A stretch of 64,000 nt of DNA from JAFAHD01 sp035654355 (GCA_035654355.1 DASRXC010000132.1:1-64000), one strand, 5' to 3'; positions 46,858 through 55,923 are shown, counted from the first letter of the stretch. Notes: generated by a model from the sequence alone, not told the origin. Program-made: numbers and translations.

Positions 46858-48201
46858 GTGAGAAGGCACTTCTGTACGATTCTTGCGTTCGCCATGCTTG
46901 GGGCGGCGGGAATCGCACCGAGCCTGGCCGCCGGAACGGATACATCGGCAGCGTCCGGCGTGCAGCTGGTGGCAGACGCCGGAACGATGAATTTCGGATC
47001 TCCGCCTTCAGGCGAGATACCTATCCTTTATAACGATCACCATGTCTATGCCAATCCGAGCATCCTCAAGCAGAACCGCACGCTTGCGGCGCTAGTGAAA
47101 AACGGCGTTATCTTAGTTCCATTGCGCAGCATGTTCGAGGCGATGGGCGCCAGCGTAAGCTGGGATGCTGCCGCCAAGACCGCGACTGCCCAAAAACAGG
47201 GCGCGTCGGTCCAAGTGACGCTCGGCAAGGCGGAAGCGGTCATCAATGGCGAGACCCGTCCGCTCGATGTGCCGCCCATGATGTACAAGGGCAATGTGCT
47301 CGTGCCGGTGCGCGTCATGTCTGAGGCGCTGGGCGCGTACGTGCAGTGGGTGCCTGACCGGCGCATCACCGTCGTGCGTTACATTCCGCCGACGCCTGTG
47401 CCGACACCGCCGCCCACACCACCGCCGACACCGGTGCCGACGCCCGCGCCGACGCCAACGCCCACACCGAAGCCACCGGCGGAGTATCTCGGCTTCGCGG
47501 AAGGTGCGTATGTCTTCCATCGCATCTCGAACGAGTTCGCCGCACAAGCGACGACGACGGGCAGCTATCAGTATGATGCTGCACTACTGTTCAACCCGTT
47601 CGCGATCGAAGCAGGCCTACGCAGCGATCAGTACAACACTACCGTGAACGGCGTAGTGCCGGTGCTGCCGACGGTCTGCAACCCGTCGCTGGCGCCGAAC
47701 CCGCAGGCACCAGGCACGCCGGTGACGTTCTTCAACACGATCGACGGTGGCCAGTGCTACGTGCCGCAATTCAAGGCGCGGCAGACGCTGGGCTACGCGA
47801 AGCTCATGTACAAGATCTTCGATCCGCACTTCTATATTGGCCTGAGCTGGATCGGCCAAGCCACGAACTACGGCTATCCCAAGCTCAACGGCTTCGGCGC
47901 CGGCCTGTCGAAGTTGCCGGATCTGAACAACACGTTCACCGTGCACGGATCGTACTATTACTACTGGAATTCAAGCGCCCAGTACACGGTCAACGATCCG
48001 AACAGCATTAACTTCAACCACGTGTTCACGCAGCGTTACGCGACCCAGGTGTACGACGTCGGTCTCGACTACGTGTTCAGCAAGCAGTTCCCGGTCTATC
48101 TCTACGCTGGTTGGGACGGTGACGTGATGGTCGCACGGGCGAACGCGCCGATCAATCAAACGCACTCGGGTCCGTATGTCGGATTGGGCTTCAAGTTCTA
48201 G
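46858..48201 (+). CDS. COAN-linker-barrel envelope protein 2
   Basis: 447 residues with the same order as copy 1: signal (MRRHFCTILAFAMLGAAGIA), conserved MNFGSPPSGEIPILYNDHHV, COAN-like domain, Pro/Thr linker, and a barrel-like domain ending GPYVGLGFKF. From the linker to the stop the DNA is almost the same as copy 1, with scattered third-base changes. The two Cys are conserved. Copies 1 and 2 are separated by the terminator at 46.75 kb, so they may be expressed independently. Confidence 0.88.
   Translation: MRRHFCTILAFAMLGAAGIAPSLAAGTDTSAASGVQLVADAGTMNFGSPPSGEIPILYNDHHVYANPSILKQNRTLAALVKNGVILVPLRSMFEAMGASVSWDAAAKTATAQKQGASVQVTLGKAEAVINGETRPLDVPPMMYKGNVLVPVRVMSEALGAYVQWVPDRRITVVRYIPPTPVPTPPPTPPPTPVPTPAPTPTPTPKPPAEYLGFAEGAYVFHRISNEFAAQATTTGSYQYDAALLFNPFAIEAGLRSDQYNTTVNGVVPVLPTVCNPSLAPNPQAPGTPVTFFNTIDGGQCYVPQFKARQTLGYAKLMYKIFDPHFYIGLSWIGQATNYGYPKLNGFGAGLSKLPDLNNTFTVHGSYYYYWNSSAQYTVNDPNSINFNHVFTQRYATQVYDVGLDYVFSKQFPVYLYAGWDGDVMVARANAPINQTHSGPYVGLGFKF
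47385..47482 (+). repeat. Pro/Thr-rich linker coding repeat, copy 2
   Basis: Same Pro-Thr repeat as copy 1, slightly different in register and ending in Lys-Pro-Pro. Confidence 0.85.
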
Positions 48202-48541
48202 TGCGACATCAACAATGAGCGGTCGATTGCAATTCGACCGTTGCGACGAAGCGGTCGAGTGAATCGGCCGCTTCGATTTTTGCAAAAAGTCACTGTCCCG
48301 CATTCAAAAACGGGGGAGTGTCATAAGCCCGCTCTGCGGGAGGGCTTGCTGTTCCGCAGGGGAAAGGTCCTTTGATGTGCGGCCTTCATGCGAGCTTCCG
48401 TATCGTTGAGGGTTGCTTTTTTGGGGACGCGAGACCGCTTTCTCGTCTCCGGCTCTCGGGAATGTTGGCGGTCGATCGTTACCCGTGGAGCAAAATGAAT
48501 TTACTCAGTTATTATTCACTTCGCGCCAGGAGGGTAACAGG
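48202..48541 (+). promoter_or_regulatory. 340-bp intergenic region before copy 3
   Basis: It contains two hairpins after copy 2, then G-rich runs, CTGCGG...CCGCAG arms near 48335-48360 and GGGGACGCGAGA...TCTCGTCTCC near 48425-48450, which could fold in a 5' leader. A TATTAT box at 48510-48515 precedes AGGAGGG at 48529. No tRNA, known riboswitch or small ORF was recognised. Confidence 0.4.
48220..48283 (+). terminator. Terminator after copy 2
   Basis: Hairpin CGGTCGA (48220-48226)/TCGACCG (48234-48240) is followed by CGAAGCGG (48247-48254)/CCGCTTCG (48268-48275) and ATTTTTGC. Confidence 0.85.
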
Positions 48542-49990
48542 TTGAGAAAACTCCACGTCGCGGCCTTCGCAGCAATAGTGTTTGTCGCCGCGGGGATCGC
48601 ACCCAGCTTCGCTGACGGAACTACCGTCAACGGTGCCGCGGTCAATGCGACGCTCACATCCGGAACGGCAACTCTGGCAACGTCCGGAACACAGATCGCT
48701 GCTGACTTCGGCTCGCCGCCGTCGGGCGAGATCCCGATCCTTTACAACGACCACCACGTGTACGCCAATCCGAGCATCCTCAAGCAGAACCGCACGCTTG
48801 CGGCGCTTGTGAAGAACGGCGTCATCTTAGTTCCGCTGCGCAGCATGTTCGAGGAGATGGGCGCAACGGTAAGCTACGACGCCAAGAGCAAGACGGCGAC
48901 GGCACAAAAGCCGGGCGCCTCAGTGCAAGTCACGCTCGGTAAGAACACCGCGGTGATCAACGGCGAGGCCCGTCCGCTCGACGTGCCGCCTGAGATCTAC
49001 AAGGGCGTGCTGCTCGTGCCGGTGCGCGTGATGTCTGAAGCGCTCGGCGCCTACGTCCAGTGGGTGCCCGACCGCCGCATCACCGTCGTGCGCTACATCC
49101 CGCCCACGCCGGTGCCGACACCGCCACCGACGCCGCCGCCGACCGCTCCGCCGACGCTGGCTCCCACGCCGACGCCGACGCCGAAGCCGATCGTGCATCG
49201 CGGCTTCGTGCAGGCTGGTCTGGTCACGGGCAAGACGTATAACGAGTACGCCGCCGGTCAGCACGACGTCGGACAGTCATACGTCGCAGCGGGCGCGTAT
49301 GAAGTCGAAAACTGGGCGTTCAAAGTCGACTGGGTCCAACACACGTACGACTCGACCGTTAACGGCGTCGTGCCGGCAGGCCCCGCGACCTCGCCGTGCC
49401 TGCCCGGAGTGCAATTCGGGCCTGGAGCCGCGGCTGCGGGTACCCCAACGACGTTCTTCAACACGATCGACGGTGGCGTGTGCTTCACCCCGCCGTTCAA
49501 AGGTCGCGATTCCAACATGGACGTCCGCCTTGAATACAAGATCTGGAAGCCCGTGAACATGTACATCCTGGGAGCATACGGGCAACAGACCTCCAACAGC
49601 GGATTCCCAGCGTTGCGCGGCTGGGGCGGCGGCCTCGAGATCCTGCCGCGCCTCGACGAGAACTTCACCTACTACGGCTCGGTGCTCGACTTCCCGTCGA
49701 ACCAGGGCAACTACACGGTGAGCGATGCCAATAGCAGCAACTTCGGCAACGTGTATCGCTTGCAGTACAACGTCGTCAAGTACGATGTCGGTGTCGACTG
49801 GGCGTTCGCCAACCCGCTCTATCTGTATGCGGGCTGGGGCGGCGATAACCAACACGGCAATTCGATCGTCGTATCGTCATGCCAACCTGCGGGAACTGGT
49901 CCGTTCAGCGCCGGATGCCCGCCGATACCCGGCACGGTCTTCAGTCACGCCCACTCAGGGTGGTACGGGGGACTTGGCTTCCGGTTCTAA
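48542..49990 (+). CDS. COAN-linker-barrel envelope protein 3 (divergent)
   Basis: 482 residues from TTG 48542, preceded by AGGAGGG. It has the signal (LRKLHVAAFAAIVFVAAGIA), the shared FGSPPSGEIPILYNDHHVYA segment, a COAN-like domain, a Pro/Thr linker, and a barrel-like domain that is clearly diverged from copies 1-2. The end is WYGGLGFRF. Loop Cys pairs occur (SPCLPG, GGVCFTP) plus an extra pair (SSCQPAG, AGCPPIPG) near the C-terminus. A different ligand or pore is likely. Confidence 0.88.
   Translation: MRKLHVAAFAAIVFVAAGIAPSFADGTTVNGAAVNATLTSGTATLATSGTQIAADFGSPPSGEIPILYNDHHVYANPSILKQNRTLAALVKNGVILVPLRSMFEEMGATVSYDAKSKTATAQKPGASVQVTLGKNTAVINGEARPLDVPPEIYKGVLLVPVRVMSEALGAYVQWVPDRRITVVRYIPPTPVPTPPPTPPPTAPPTLAPTPTPTPKPIVHRGFVQAGLVTGKTYNEYAAGQHDVGQSYVAAGAYEVENWAFKVDWVQHTYDSTVNGVVPAGPATSPCLPGVQFGPGAAAAGTPTTFFNTIDGGVCFTPPFKGRDSNMDVRLEYKIWKPVNMYILGAYGQQTSNSGFPALRGWGGGLEILPRLDENFTYYGSVLDFPSNQGNYTVSDANSSNFGNVYRLQYNVVKYDVGVDWAFANPLYLYAGWGGDNQHGNSIVVSSCQPAGTGPFSAGCPPIPGTVFSHAHSGWYGGLGFRF
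49099..49190 (+). repeat. Pro/Thr-rich linker coding repeat, copy 3
   Basis: Third linker of the array, Pro-Thr repeats with APPTLAPTP replacing part of the copy 1/2 pattern. Confidence 0.85.
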
Positions 49991-50009
49991 CCGGGAACCA
50001 CACTACAGC

Positions 50010-50043
50010 AAAGAGCGCCTCTTCTCGGGGGCGCTCTTTTTAT
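50010..50043. terminator. Terminator after copy 3
   Basis: AAAGAGCGCC (50010-50019) pairs with GGCGCTCTTT (50030-50039), then TTTTATTT. A short A-run on the other side may also serve the convergent gene. Confidence 0.9.
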
Positions 50044-50071
50044 TTGGCTTATCGGCGCCCGCAGGTGCGCT

Positions 50072-50680
50072 TTAGCGCCGCGTCTTCGGGAAGAGATACG
50101 CGCCGACGTCCGCGCGCGGATCCGCCGGCGGCGCATTCGACATGTCAAACGCCGGGAGGGGCCGGTGCGAACTCAGCATCGACTGCGCCTCGAAGCCGGC
50201 GCGCGTCGCCGGATACCGTGCCGCAAGAAAGATCAAATATCCGTGTGCGAGATCGTCGGCGAACGGCTCGCTCTTGCGCTGTAAGAATTTGGCGAAATCG
50301 AGGGTCGTGCCGGGGAGCCAGCTGTCCTGCGGATAGCGGTCGGCCCACACGCCGAGCGCATCCTCGATCGCCTTGATGCGCTCGAGCTGGATCGGCAGCG
50401 CGAGCGGCGAGTCGCCTTCGAGGTCCATGTCGCGCAGCGCGTTGCGCACCCCGAGATTGCTCAGACGCTCGGGGCCGAAGTATTCGTCGGCAGGCGCTTG
50501 GCGCGGCGGCGCGAGCGGCCTTGCTTGCACCGTGACGACCATCCACACGCCGCTGTCGTGCGGGGACGCCGGAGCGGCGCCTGCAGCCGCGCCTGGCGAC
50601 ATGGCGAACAGCGTGCACGACCCGAGGGCCGAAGCTGCGATCGCAAGGCGAGCCACGGGATAAAAAGGAGAAGCGCGCAT
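50072..50680 (-). CDS. Secreted protein of unknown function, paralogue A
   Basis: 202 residues with an N-terminal signal (MRASPFYPVARLAIAASALG). Core sequence APADEYFGPERLSNLGVRN and DALGVWADRYPQDSWLPGT is shared with the next gene. A Pro-rich C-terminus follows. AAAAAGGAGAAG lies just before the ATG at 50680. I recognise no family; helical periplasmic protein is likely. Confidence 0.75.
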   Translation of the reverse strand: MRASPFYPVARLAIAASALGSCTLFAMSPGAAAGAAPASPHDSGVWMVVTVQARPLAPPRQAPADEYFGPERLSNLGVRNALRDMDLEGDSPLALPIQLERIKAIEDALGVWADRYPQDSWLPGTTLDFAKFLQRKSEPFADDLAHGYLIFLAARYPATRAGFEAQSMLSSHRPLPAFDMSNAPPADPRADVGAYLFPKTRR

Positions 50681-50725
50681 TGGTTCGTGCGCGCTTCTTA
50701 GCGTTCTTGGCGGCTGCCTGCCGCG

Positions 50726-51202
50726 CTAGTGGCTGCCGGCTACCGGCGGATCGACATTCGGCGGCGCAGGATTCGGCGCGACCATCGAGGGCGTTTCAAC
50801 GCGCGCCAGCACTGCGTATTTGGTCTTCGGGAATTGACCGAAGAGAATCGAGCGGCAGCGGTTGGCCAGCGTGTCCGCTTGTGGCGTGTGCATGCGCCAG
50901 AACAAGTGCGACATCTCATATGCGCGCTTCGGGATCCATGAATCGTGCGGGTACTTGTGCGCCCAGTCCTCGAGCGCGTCTTCGGCCATCGACAGTCCGC
51001 CGACCAAGCGGGCCGCAAGCGTCGGATCGAAGTTCTCGCGTGCCGTGGTATCGCGGATCATGTTGTCGATGCCGAGCGTGCTGAGCTTCTGCTTGCCGAA
51101 GTACTCGTCGGCCGGTGCGACTGCGAGCTTCTGATCGGCGAACGCCGGAAGCGCCAGCACCATCGCGAAGCCTAAGGTGGCGAAAAAGCGGAACGCGCGC
51201 AT
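50726..51202 (-). CDS. Secreted protein of unknown function, paralogue B
   Basis: 158 residues from ATG 51202, with signal MRAFRFFATLGFAMVLALPA. It shares VAPADEYFGKQKLSTLGIDN and DALEDWAHKYPHDSWIPKR with paralogue A, plus a following helical region and a Pro-rich tail (PNPAPPNVDPPV). A longer frame from 51256 adds a non-signal segment. It is the upstream gene of the pair, 45 bp before A. Confidence 0.75.
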   Translation of the reverse strand: MRAFRFFATLGFAMVLALPAFADQKLAVAPADEYFGKQKLSTLGIDNMIRDTTARENFDPTLAARLVGGLSMAEDALEDWAHKYPHDSWIPKRAYEMSHLFWRMHTPQADTLANRCRSILFGQFPKTKYAVLARVETPSMVAPNPAPPNVDPPVAGSH

Positions 51203-51264
51203 AGGTGTAAATCCTCGTGGCGGACGGTTTGAGCTGATTATATTGAATATCGGCATTCCGAACC

Positions 51265-51891
51265 GTGGCGCACGTCACGAAAGGCTCTCTCGGAGCCCGT
51301 CCTGAAAGGGCGCGCGTGCCCGACTATCTCGCGCACGAGGGCCTGGAACATGCGGAGCGAGCTCAGGCGGCCGTCCAAGGCACCTCGGACCCGTTCTTGC
51401 GCTTCGTTCCGGTCGCCGCCGCCGTACTGGCCGTGCTCGCTGGGCTGTCGAGTCTGTACGGCAATCGCTTGGCCGAACGCATGCTCAAGCTGGGCGGTGC
51501 CGCGGTCTTGAGCCAAACGCGCGCCTCCGACACGTGGGCGGAATACGAAGCCGATAGCCTCAAGGCGCACGTCACGCAAGCAGCCTCTTTGATCGCGAGC
51601 GATCCGAAAGAGCGCAAACAGCTCGCTGCGCAGGTCCGCACCTTTCGCAACCGTCAACCACCTCTGCGCGCGGAGGCCGAGCGCCTCGAAGAGGACCGCA
51701 CGGCAGCGGTCAACGACATGGATTCCTCCGAGTTGAAAAAGCTGCGCTTCGACGTTGGGACGGCGCTCTTCCAGATCTCGATCGTGCTCGCATCAATCGC
51801 AGCCATGGTGAGGCGCCGACCTTTGTTCATCGCCGCTCTGATCGGCGGCGCGCTGGGCGTCCTGTCTTGCATCGTCGGACTGCTGCTCTGA
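51265..51891 (+). CDS. DUF4337-family membrane protein
   Basis: 208 residues with GTG start (an in-frame GTG at 51316 is an alternative). Features: AHEGLEHAERAQ, a first membrane helix (FVPVAAAVLAVLAGLSSLYG), a coiled-coil central region with TWAEYEADSLKAH, and a C-terminal pair of helices (FQISIVLASIAAMV, FIAALIGGALGVLSCIVGLL). This is the DUF4337 architecture. Function unknown. Its end overlaps the next gene by 25 bp. Confidence 0.8.
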   Translation: MAHVTKGSLGARPERARVPDYLAHEGLEHAERAQAAVQGTSDPFLRFVPVAAAVLAVLAGLSSLYGNRLAERMLKLGGAAVLSQTRASDTWAEYEADSLKAHVTQAASLIASDPKERKQLAAQVRTFRNRQPPLRAEAERLEEDRTAAVNDMDSSELKKLRFDVGTALFQISIVLASIAAMVRRRPLFIAALIGGALGVLSCIVGLLL

Positions 51892-53192
51892 AGCCGTCCT
51901 GGGTGATCGCGATCGTCGCGATCGTCGTGATCGCCGCGGGCGTCGGCGGCTACGTGAAACACCAGCGCGATCTCGCTCTGCCCAGACGCGTCGAGCTTGT
52001 TCCTTCAGACGCATCGGTCTTCGCCGGCTCGTCGATCGCGTTGCAAGCGCGGCTTGTCGGTGGCGATCCGTCAACACCAGTGCAGTGGACCGTGGTCGGG
52101 CCGGGCAGCGTCTCAGCGGCGGGTGTCTATAGCGCGCCAGCGCACGCCGGCGGCAGTGCGATCGTCGTCGCGCACGCTGACGGAGTGTCCGCCGCGGCGC
52201 GCGTGCGCATAAGCAGCCCTCCAGGCGACGTCGCGTTGCTGCTGATCGCATGTTACGAAGGCAACGGCATCGACGTGCGCCAGCTTACGACGCTGGCGCG
52301 CGCGGGCATCGTCGGCGCTCCGCAAGACGCGTCAGGAATGGCCGTCGACGAGGGACGGCGCATCGCATTCGTCGCCGCGAGCGAACGCGTGATGTTCGTC
52401 GATTTGCGCACGATGGCAGTGCATTTGTCGGTACCGCAGCGCAACTCGCGTTTTTCGGGCGCCGTGGAACTGGCCGGTGCGTACTTCGCGGCCAGCGACA
52501 ACAATGCGGGCAAAGGCGCAGCCGGCATCTTTGTGTTCCGCGTCGGCGCCGACGGCGCGCCGCAGCTTGTCGCCACCGTCACCGCTGGCGACACGCCCGA
52601 GGGCATGGTCGCAACGTCAGACGGACGGACGTTCTACGTGACCAATGTCAACAGCAACGAAGTGATCCGCTATTCGTTCGATGGGCGCGGGAACGCGCGC
52701 GAGACCGGTCACGTCGCGACCGGCAATCGTCCATATGGCATCGCGCTCGACGAGTCGCGCAACCTGCTTTTCGTCACCGACAACGACACGCCAACCGTCA
52801 GCGGCGAGCGTTCGCGTCCTGGTCTGGAGATGTTCCAGCTGCCGCAGCTTCGCCGCATCGGGTCGTCCATCAGCACCGGTTCGAAAGAAGCGCTACCGAT
52901 CGGCGTCGCCGTCGACGAAGCAGCCGGGCGAGTTTTCGTCACCGACGAAGGCGATTCGAACGTCGTGGTCTTCGAAGTCCCCTCGCTGCGCAGAATCGCG
53001 ACGTTGCCGACCGGCAAGTGGCCATGGACACCATATCTGGACCCTCATGCCGCACGGCTGTATGTGCCGAGCGCGCATGACGATGCGGTCGATGTGTTTG
53101 ACACGCGCACGCTGCAACAGGTTCGTCCGCCGCTGCAGACGTGCGCGTATCCTACGAACCTGGTGACCTACGCCGCAGGAAAGGTGCGTTGA
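51867..53192 (+). CDS. Membrane-anchored YncE-like beta-propeller with Ig-like domain
   Basis: TTG start; 441 residues. One anchor helix (about 11-29, IAIVAIVVIAAGVGGYV) is followed by a bacterial Ig-like (Big) domain (about 42-115) and a lactonase/YncE-like propeller (about 125-435) with repeats such as VTAGDTPEGMVATSDGRTFY and VATGNRPYGIALDESRNLLF. A surface or periplasmic binding role is plausible. It lies just upstream of an MDR dehydrogenase gene. Confidence 0.8.
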   Translation: MHRRTAALKPSWVIAIVAIVVIAAGVGGYVKHQRDLALPRRVELVPSDASVFAGSSIALQARLVGGDPSTPVQWTVVGPGSVSAAGVYSAPAHAGGSAIVVAHADGVSAAARVRISSPPGDVALLLIACYEGNGIDVRQLTTLARAGIVGAPQDASGMAVDEGRRIAFVAASERVMFVDLRTMAVHLSVPQRNSRFSGAVELAGAYFAASDNNAGKGAAGIFVFRVGADGAPQLVATVTAGDTPEGMVATSDGRTFYVTNVNSNEVIRYSFDGRGNARETGHVATGNRPYGIALDESRNLLFVTDNDTPTVSGERSRPGLEMFQLPQLRRIGSSISTGSKEALPIGVAVDEAAGRVFVTDEGDSNVVVFEVPSLRRIATLPTGKWPWTPYLDPHAARLYVPSAHDDAVDVFDTRTLQQVRPPLQTCAYPTNLVTYAAGKVR

Positions 53193-53194
53193 CG

Positions 53195-54238
53195 ATGCGC
53201 GCGTTGTACGCCGCGAAGCTCGGCGGCGATATGCCGCTTTCGAATCTCGAACTCGGCGACCGGCCCCAGCCGCAGCCTGGGCCTGGCGAGGTGCGTGTCA
53301 GAGTGCTGGCCGCGACGCTGAACCATCATGACTATTGGACGCTGCGCGGCGTTGTCGGCTATCCGATCACGCCGCCACGCATCCTCGGCTGCGATGCCGC
53401 TGGCATCGTCGAATCCTACGGCGGCGAGGCGCCTGATGGCGCGCCATCTGAAGGCAGCGAGGTCGTCGTCTATCCGGTCCGCGCGTGCGGAGAGTGTCAC
53501 GGTTGTTTGTCCGGCGACTTCATGCTGTGCCGCACATTCACCATGCTCAGCGACGGCGATCGCGAGGGGTCGTTCGCCGACTACGTCGTCGTGCCGGCAT
53601 CCGCGGTGCTCCCAAAACCAGCGGATCTTACCTTCGCCCAAGCCGCCGCGCTGGGCGTCACGTATCTCACCGCCTACCGCATGCTGTTCAAGAAGGCAAG
53701 ACTGCGGCCGGGAGACAGCGTGCTCGTGCAGGGCGCGAGCGGCGGTCTTTCGACTGCTGCGATTCAGCTTGCCAGCCGGTCCGGTCTGCACGTGATCGTT
53801 TCTTCGCGAAACGCTGACAAGCTCGAATACGCAAAAAAGATCGGCGCGCGTGATGTGGTGCTCGCCGGGAAAGACGCGGCGAAGGCGGTGATCAAGCTGA
53901 CCGGCGGCGACGGCGTCGATGCCGTGATCGAGTCAGTCGGTGAGCCGACCTGGGGAACGTCGCTGCGGGCGGTACGGCAAGGCGGCACCGTCGTTGTCGC
54001 GGGCGCGACGGGTGGGCCGAATCCCCCGGCCGACTTATCTCGTATTTTCTGGCGCCAGATCACGATCGCTGGGTCGACAATGGGCTCGCCGTCTGAGTTC
54101 GCAGAGCTTGTGCGCTTCGTCGAGCTTACCGGCATCAAACCGGCGGTCGACGCGGAGTACCGACTAGAAGACGCTGCCAAAGCGTTCGAGCGCATGGCTG
54201 CCGGCGAGCTGATGGGCAAACTCGCGTTGACCTTATAA
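53195..54238 (+). CDS. Zinc-binding MDR dehydrogenase
   Basis: 347 residues. The structural zinc lobe CGECHGCLSGDFMLC has four Cys, and LGCDAAGIV and VLVQGASGGLSTAAIQLA form the catalytic-face and NAD(P) loop. GRDxVLAG suggests NADP. AGGAAAGG lies about 10 bases before ATG 53195. Substrate unknown; alcohol or quinone. Confidence 0.87.
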   Translation: MRALYAAKLGGDMPLSNLELGDRPQPQPGPGEVRVRVLAATLNHHDYWTLRGVVGYPITPPRILGCDAAGIVESYGGEAPDGAPSEGSEVVVYPVRACGECHGCLSGDFMLCRTFTMLSDGDREGSFADYVVVPASAVLPKPADLTFAQAAALGVTYLTAYRMLFKKARLRPGDSVLVQGASGGLSTAAIQLASRSGLHVIVSSRNADKLEYAKKIGARDVVLAGKDAAKAVIKLTGGDGVDAVIESVGEPTWGTSLRAVRQGGTVVVAGATGGPNPPADLSRIFWRQITIAGSTMGSPSEFAELVRFVELTGIKPAVDAEYRLEDAAKAFERMAAGELMGKLALTL

Positions 54239-54243
54239 TCCTG

Positions 54244-55923
54244 CTAGATGCTCCAGTCGTAGGCGTTCCAGAAGTCGCTGACCGCAGGCACCGGCTTGAA
54301 GCCCCGCATGTCGGCATTGAGCGCGTCGATGTTCGCGCGCCAGACGATCGTGTGACGAGGGATGACTTCGTATTCGCGCTGCTGCAACTTTAAGACCGCC
54401 GCGCGCCTGACCGCGCGGTCGTAGCTCGTCCGTGCCTCTTTTTGGTATTGCCCGATCTGCGCATCGGCGCAGAACGTGTAGTTCTGGCCGTTCGGCGGCA
54501 CTTGTTCCGGCCCGAGCGTCAACGTATCGTCGGGTTCGGGGATCGTATAGCTCCAGGCATAGAGGCCAAGGTCGAACCGCCCACGCGCGAAGGTGCCGTT
54601 CGCGCCGTACGTCGCGAACAGCATGTTCGCGTGATCGTTCTTGATTGACAGGTCGACGCCGGCATGGCGCAGATCTTGTTGAATCAGCTCTTCTGCTTTC
54701 TCGCGCGTCGTTACACCGGCGACCGTCGTGATCGTGAGCGAAAGCGGTTGGCCGTTCTTTTCCAGCACGCCATCCGAACCTGGCGTCCAGCCTGCGGCCG
54801 CGAACAACTGACGGGCGCGCGCAGGATCGAATGGGTATGCGTGGATGTCCGGATCGTACGCCCATGACGAGGGCGCGATATCCGCCATGCCGGGCTCGCC
54901 GAGTCCGAGATAGACGTTGCGCGCGAGATCGTCCCAATGAATCGAATACGCGATCGCTTGGCGCACGCGCACGTCGTCGAGCGGCGGCCGCCGGCAGTTG
55001 AAGCTGACGTGCTCGAACGACTGGTTCGGACGCGCGGTGACGCGGACACCCGGCATCGCTTTGAGCAGCGCGTATTGCACCTCCGGCGCATCGAAGTAGA
55101 AATCGATCTCGTGCGTCGAGATCTGGGTCAGCAACGTGTTCTGGTTTGGGATGATGCGGTATTCGATCGCGCGCAGTTTTGGCGGGCCGCGCCAGTAGTG
55201 CGGATTTGCACGCAAATCCAGTTCGACGCCTGGCTGATAATGGGTGACGATGAACGGCCCGCTGCCCACCGGGTTTGTGTCGAACGGCAGGCGGTTGAGA
55301 TCGGGATACTTGTCGAGCAAATGCTTCGGGATGATCGATCCGAGGGTGCCGTTGCGCATGAAATAGCCGACGAACGGCGAGAGCGGCGCCTTCAGGTGGA
55401 CGATGACCGTATACGGGTCGGGCGTGTCGATCGATGAGACATCATCGTATGGATAGCGCGTCGATGCGTTATTATTCGGATTCATGATCTGCTGCCAGGT
55501 GAACTTCACGTCGGCCGCAGTCAGAGGCACACCGTCGGAGAACGTGACGCCGTGCCGTAAATGGTACGTGATCGTCAGGCCGTCCCGCGAGATGCCGTGG
55601 TTGGCTAGCGTCGGCACCGCGAGCGCGACGTCCGGGATCATTTCGGCGTGGTCGTCATAGTCGATCAATCCCGAGTACAACAGCTGACACACGTCGCTAA
55701 CGAACAGTTCGGTCGAAAGGATCGGATTGAGGTTATCGAGTTCTTCGTACGACCCGATGCGCAACACGCCATGGTGGGTCCAAGAGTGGCCGCCGGCGGG
55801 CGTCGTGCTGCTCGAGATCTTCGTGCACCCGTCCAGGACAAACGCACAGCCCATGACGAGCGAGGCCGACGCGACCATTGCCGCTGCCTTGAAAGATCCT
55901 GCGCGTTCGGCAGCGCTCGTCAC
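54244..55923 (-). CDS. Peptide-binding lipoprotein (SBP family 5), copy 4
   Basis: 559 residues from GTG 55923, which overlaps the amidohydrolase TGA as GTGA; a TTG at 55935 is also in frame. The signal ends VLDGC, followed by TKISSSTTPAGG, like copies 1-3. LRIGSYEELDNLNPIL and TYHLRHGVTFSDGVPLTAAD are family signatures. It is not linked to a permease and is separated from copies 1-3 by 14 kb. Confidence 0.9.
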   Translation of the reverse strand: MTSAAERAGSFKAAAMVASASLVMGCAFVLDGCTKISSSTTPAGGHSWTHHGVLRIGSYEELDNLNPILSTELFVSDVCQLLYSGLIDYDDHAEMIPDVALAVPTLANHGISRDGLTITYHLRHGVTFSDGVPLTAADVKFTWQQIMNPNNNASTRYPYDDVSSIDTPDPYTVIVHLKAPLSPFVGYFMRNGTLGSIIPKHLLDKYPDLNRLPFDTNPVGSGPFIVTHYQPGVELDLRANPHYWRGPPKLRAIEYRIIPNQNTLLTQISTHEIDFYFDAPEVQYALLKAMPGVRVTARPNQSFEHVSFNCRRPPLDDVRVRQAIAYSIHWDDLARNVYLGLGEPGMADIAPSSWAYDPDIHAYPFDPARARQLFAAAGWTPGSDGVLEKNGQPLSLTITTVAGVTTREKAEELIQQDLRHAGVDLSIKNDHANMLFATYGANGTFARGRFDLGLYAWSYTIPEPDDTLTLGPEQVPPNGQNYTFCADAQIGQYQKEARTSYDRAVRRAAVLKLQQREYEVIPRHTIVWRANIDALNADMRGFKPVPAVSDFWNAYDWSI

